A stretch of 14,490 nt of DNA, taken from NCBI GenBank assembly GCA_910585455.1, contig CAJUEL010000073.1:1-14490 (forward strand), given 5' to 3'. Shown piece after piece: positions 14,440 through 14,490 of the stretch (position 1 is its first letter; each line of letters starts with the position of its first letter). The position numbers and the translations under genes were made by a program. Under the pieces are notes generated by a model. It had not been told where the DNA came from. It searched no databases and was given only the letters and a program-made list of their open reading frames with translations. The DNA comes from an uncultured Eisenbergiella sp. (lineage in GTDB: Bacteria; Bacillota; Clostridia; Lachnospirales; Lachnospiraceae).

Positions 14440-14490
14440 TGACTCCGACGGGAATCGAACCCGTGTTACCGCCGTGAAAGGGCGATGTCT
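14440..14490 (-). tRNA. tRNA-Glu (UUC), 5' part cut by the window edge
   Basis: The 3' 51 bases are present. The anticodon stem CGCC/GGCG with loop CTTTCAC gives UUC (14476-14478), the T arm is CGGGTTCGATTCCCG, and the acceptor 3' strand CGGAGTC is followed by discriminator A. The D arm and 5' acceptor lie beyond 14490. CCA is not encoded. A run of nine T follows on the minus strand without a hairpin, before tRNA-Cys. Confidence 0.92.

Overview
The window looks like part of a low-GC-phylum but fairly G+C-rich Clostridia chromosome, most likely a gut Lachnospiraceae. This is inferred from strong AGGAGG-type ribosome sites, YesM/YesN-type two-component genes, an LplB/LplC/LipO-type sugar importer without its own ATPase, and tRNA genes that do not encode CCA. 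No species can be named from sequence alone.

Layout, left to right. A J-domain co-chaperone gene (96..1052, minus) and a small XRE-type repressor gene (1316..1651, plus, followed by a good intrinsic terminator) flank the locus. From 1732 to 12213 every gene is on the minus strand and appears to serve glycoside uptake and breakdown. In transcription order these are: a clan GH-A glycosidase and an aldo/keto reductase (12213 down to 9891); a 348-bp control region; two importer permeases and a solute-binding lipoprotein (9542 down to 6105); a hairpin and probable promoter; then a response regulator, its sensor kinase and a GH1 beta-glycosidase (5976 down to 1732). Two tandem AraC-family regulators (12436..14287, plus) are transcribed divergently from the glycosidase operon. 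A bidirectional terminator and a minus-strand tRNA-Glu/tRNA-Cys pair close the window.

How it may work (inference): the sensor kinase detects an extracellular glycoside or its bound lipoprotein and phosphorylates the AraC-type response regulator, which activates the importer operon, perhaps through a perfect 20-bp tandem repeat at 9672..9711. The imported glycoside is cleaved in the cytoplasm by GH1 and the GH-A enzyme, and the aldo/keto reductase reduces an aldehyde product. The AraC pair probably controls the glycosidase-reductase operon. An ATPase of the MsmX type would have to be supplied from elsewhere in the genome.

No CRISPR array, insertion sequence, phage gene or riboswitch was seen. 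The locus is best described as an uncharacterised three-operon glycoside-utilisation cluster with unusually many regulators. The most notable non-coding signals are the 20-bp tandem repeat, a consensus DnaA box beside it, and several long hairpins that are not simple terminators.
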